A stretch of 6,515 nt of DNA from CAYLOC01 sp964385195 (GTDB lineage: Bacteria; Actinomycetota; Actinomycetes; Propionibacteriales; Nocardioidaceae): NCBI GenBank assembly GCA_964385195.1, contig CAYLOC010000174.1:1-6515 (forward strand), in the 5' to 3' direction. Below are positions 6,450 through 6,515 of the stretch, in pieces; positions within the stretch are counted from its first letter, which is position 1, and each line of letters opens with the position of its first letter. Below the pieces are notes generated by a model. The model was not told the DNA's origin. It made no database searches and was given only the letters and a program-made list of their open reading frames with translations. Made by a program: the position numbers and the translations under genes.

Positions 6450-6515
6450 AGAAGATGCGCCTGCTCGAATGAGAGAACGTGCCCTTTCGGGCGAGAGAAG
6501 GTGCCTACTCGGCGG
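6447..6515 (+). repeat. Degenerate tandem repeat array, about 22-24-base units, cut by the window end
   Basis: Three contiguous units can be aligned: 6447-6470, 6471-6492 and 6493-6515. They share a G(T/A)GAGAA(G/C)(A/G)TGC core followed by a CT- and CGG-rich half. The first and third agree at most positions over the first 19 bases once a two-base GC insertion in the first is allowed, and the second and third share GAGAGAA-x-GTGCC exactly. The middle unit contains a small GCCC-TTTC-GGGC hairpin. The array begins in the last bases of the small hairpin after prpC and may continue to the right. No open reading frame explains it. Confidence 0.6.

Noticed and set aside
6447..6515. CRISPR array at the right edge
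   Set aside because: The units are contiguous with no spacers and diverge from each other, and no cas genes are seen.

Overview
The window is a strongly GC-rich stretch with GC-ending codons, near-canonical AGGA/GGAG ribosome binding sites and one GTG start. This is typical of an actinobacterium (Streptomyces/Nocardioides/Kribbella-like). The genus cannot be fixed from sequence reading alone. The layout is ordinary and chromosomal, with no sign of phage, transposon, CRISPR or defence genes. All protein genes lie on the plus strand; the only minus-strand gene is a tRNA.

Left part (1-472). The first 57 bases are the last 18 codons of a gene whose C-terminus resembles a MalG-type sugar ABC transporter permease. 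A perfect 18-bp inverted repeat (88-133) follows. It sits between this gene and a convergent tRNA-Thr(TGU) gene (251-326, minus strand, CCA encoded), and probably ends transcription from one or both sides. Between the tRNA and the next gene is an exact 20-bp tandem duplication (391-430) with a weaker third copy, a possible operator.

Middle part (473-2783). A 12-helix-type major facilitator transporter is followed after 37 bases by a complete aldo/keto reductase with an intact catalytic tetrad. The two are probably co-transcribed. Their substrates cannot be deduced.

Right part (2851-6413). This is a compact methylcitrate-cycle operon in the order prpD-prpB-prpC, the order known from Corynebacterium. 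PrpC condenses propionyl-CoA with oxaloacetate, PrpD dehydrates 2-methylcitrate, and PrpB cleaves 2-methylisocitrate to pyruvate and succinate. The hydration step between PrpD and PrpB would need an aconitase encoded elsewhere. prpD and prpB overlap by one base. prpB and prpC are 39 bases apart, across a 14-bp tandem repeat that includes the prpB stop codon. No prpR regulator or prpE is in the window. All key catalytic residues checked are present.

Right edge (6414-6515). After prpC come a small hairpin and a degenerate tandem array of about 22-24-base units that runs off the end of the window. This array and the other short non-coding repeats are the only parts not explained by known genes. 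I see no convincing new biological system.
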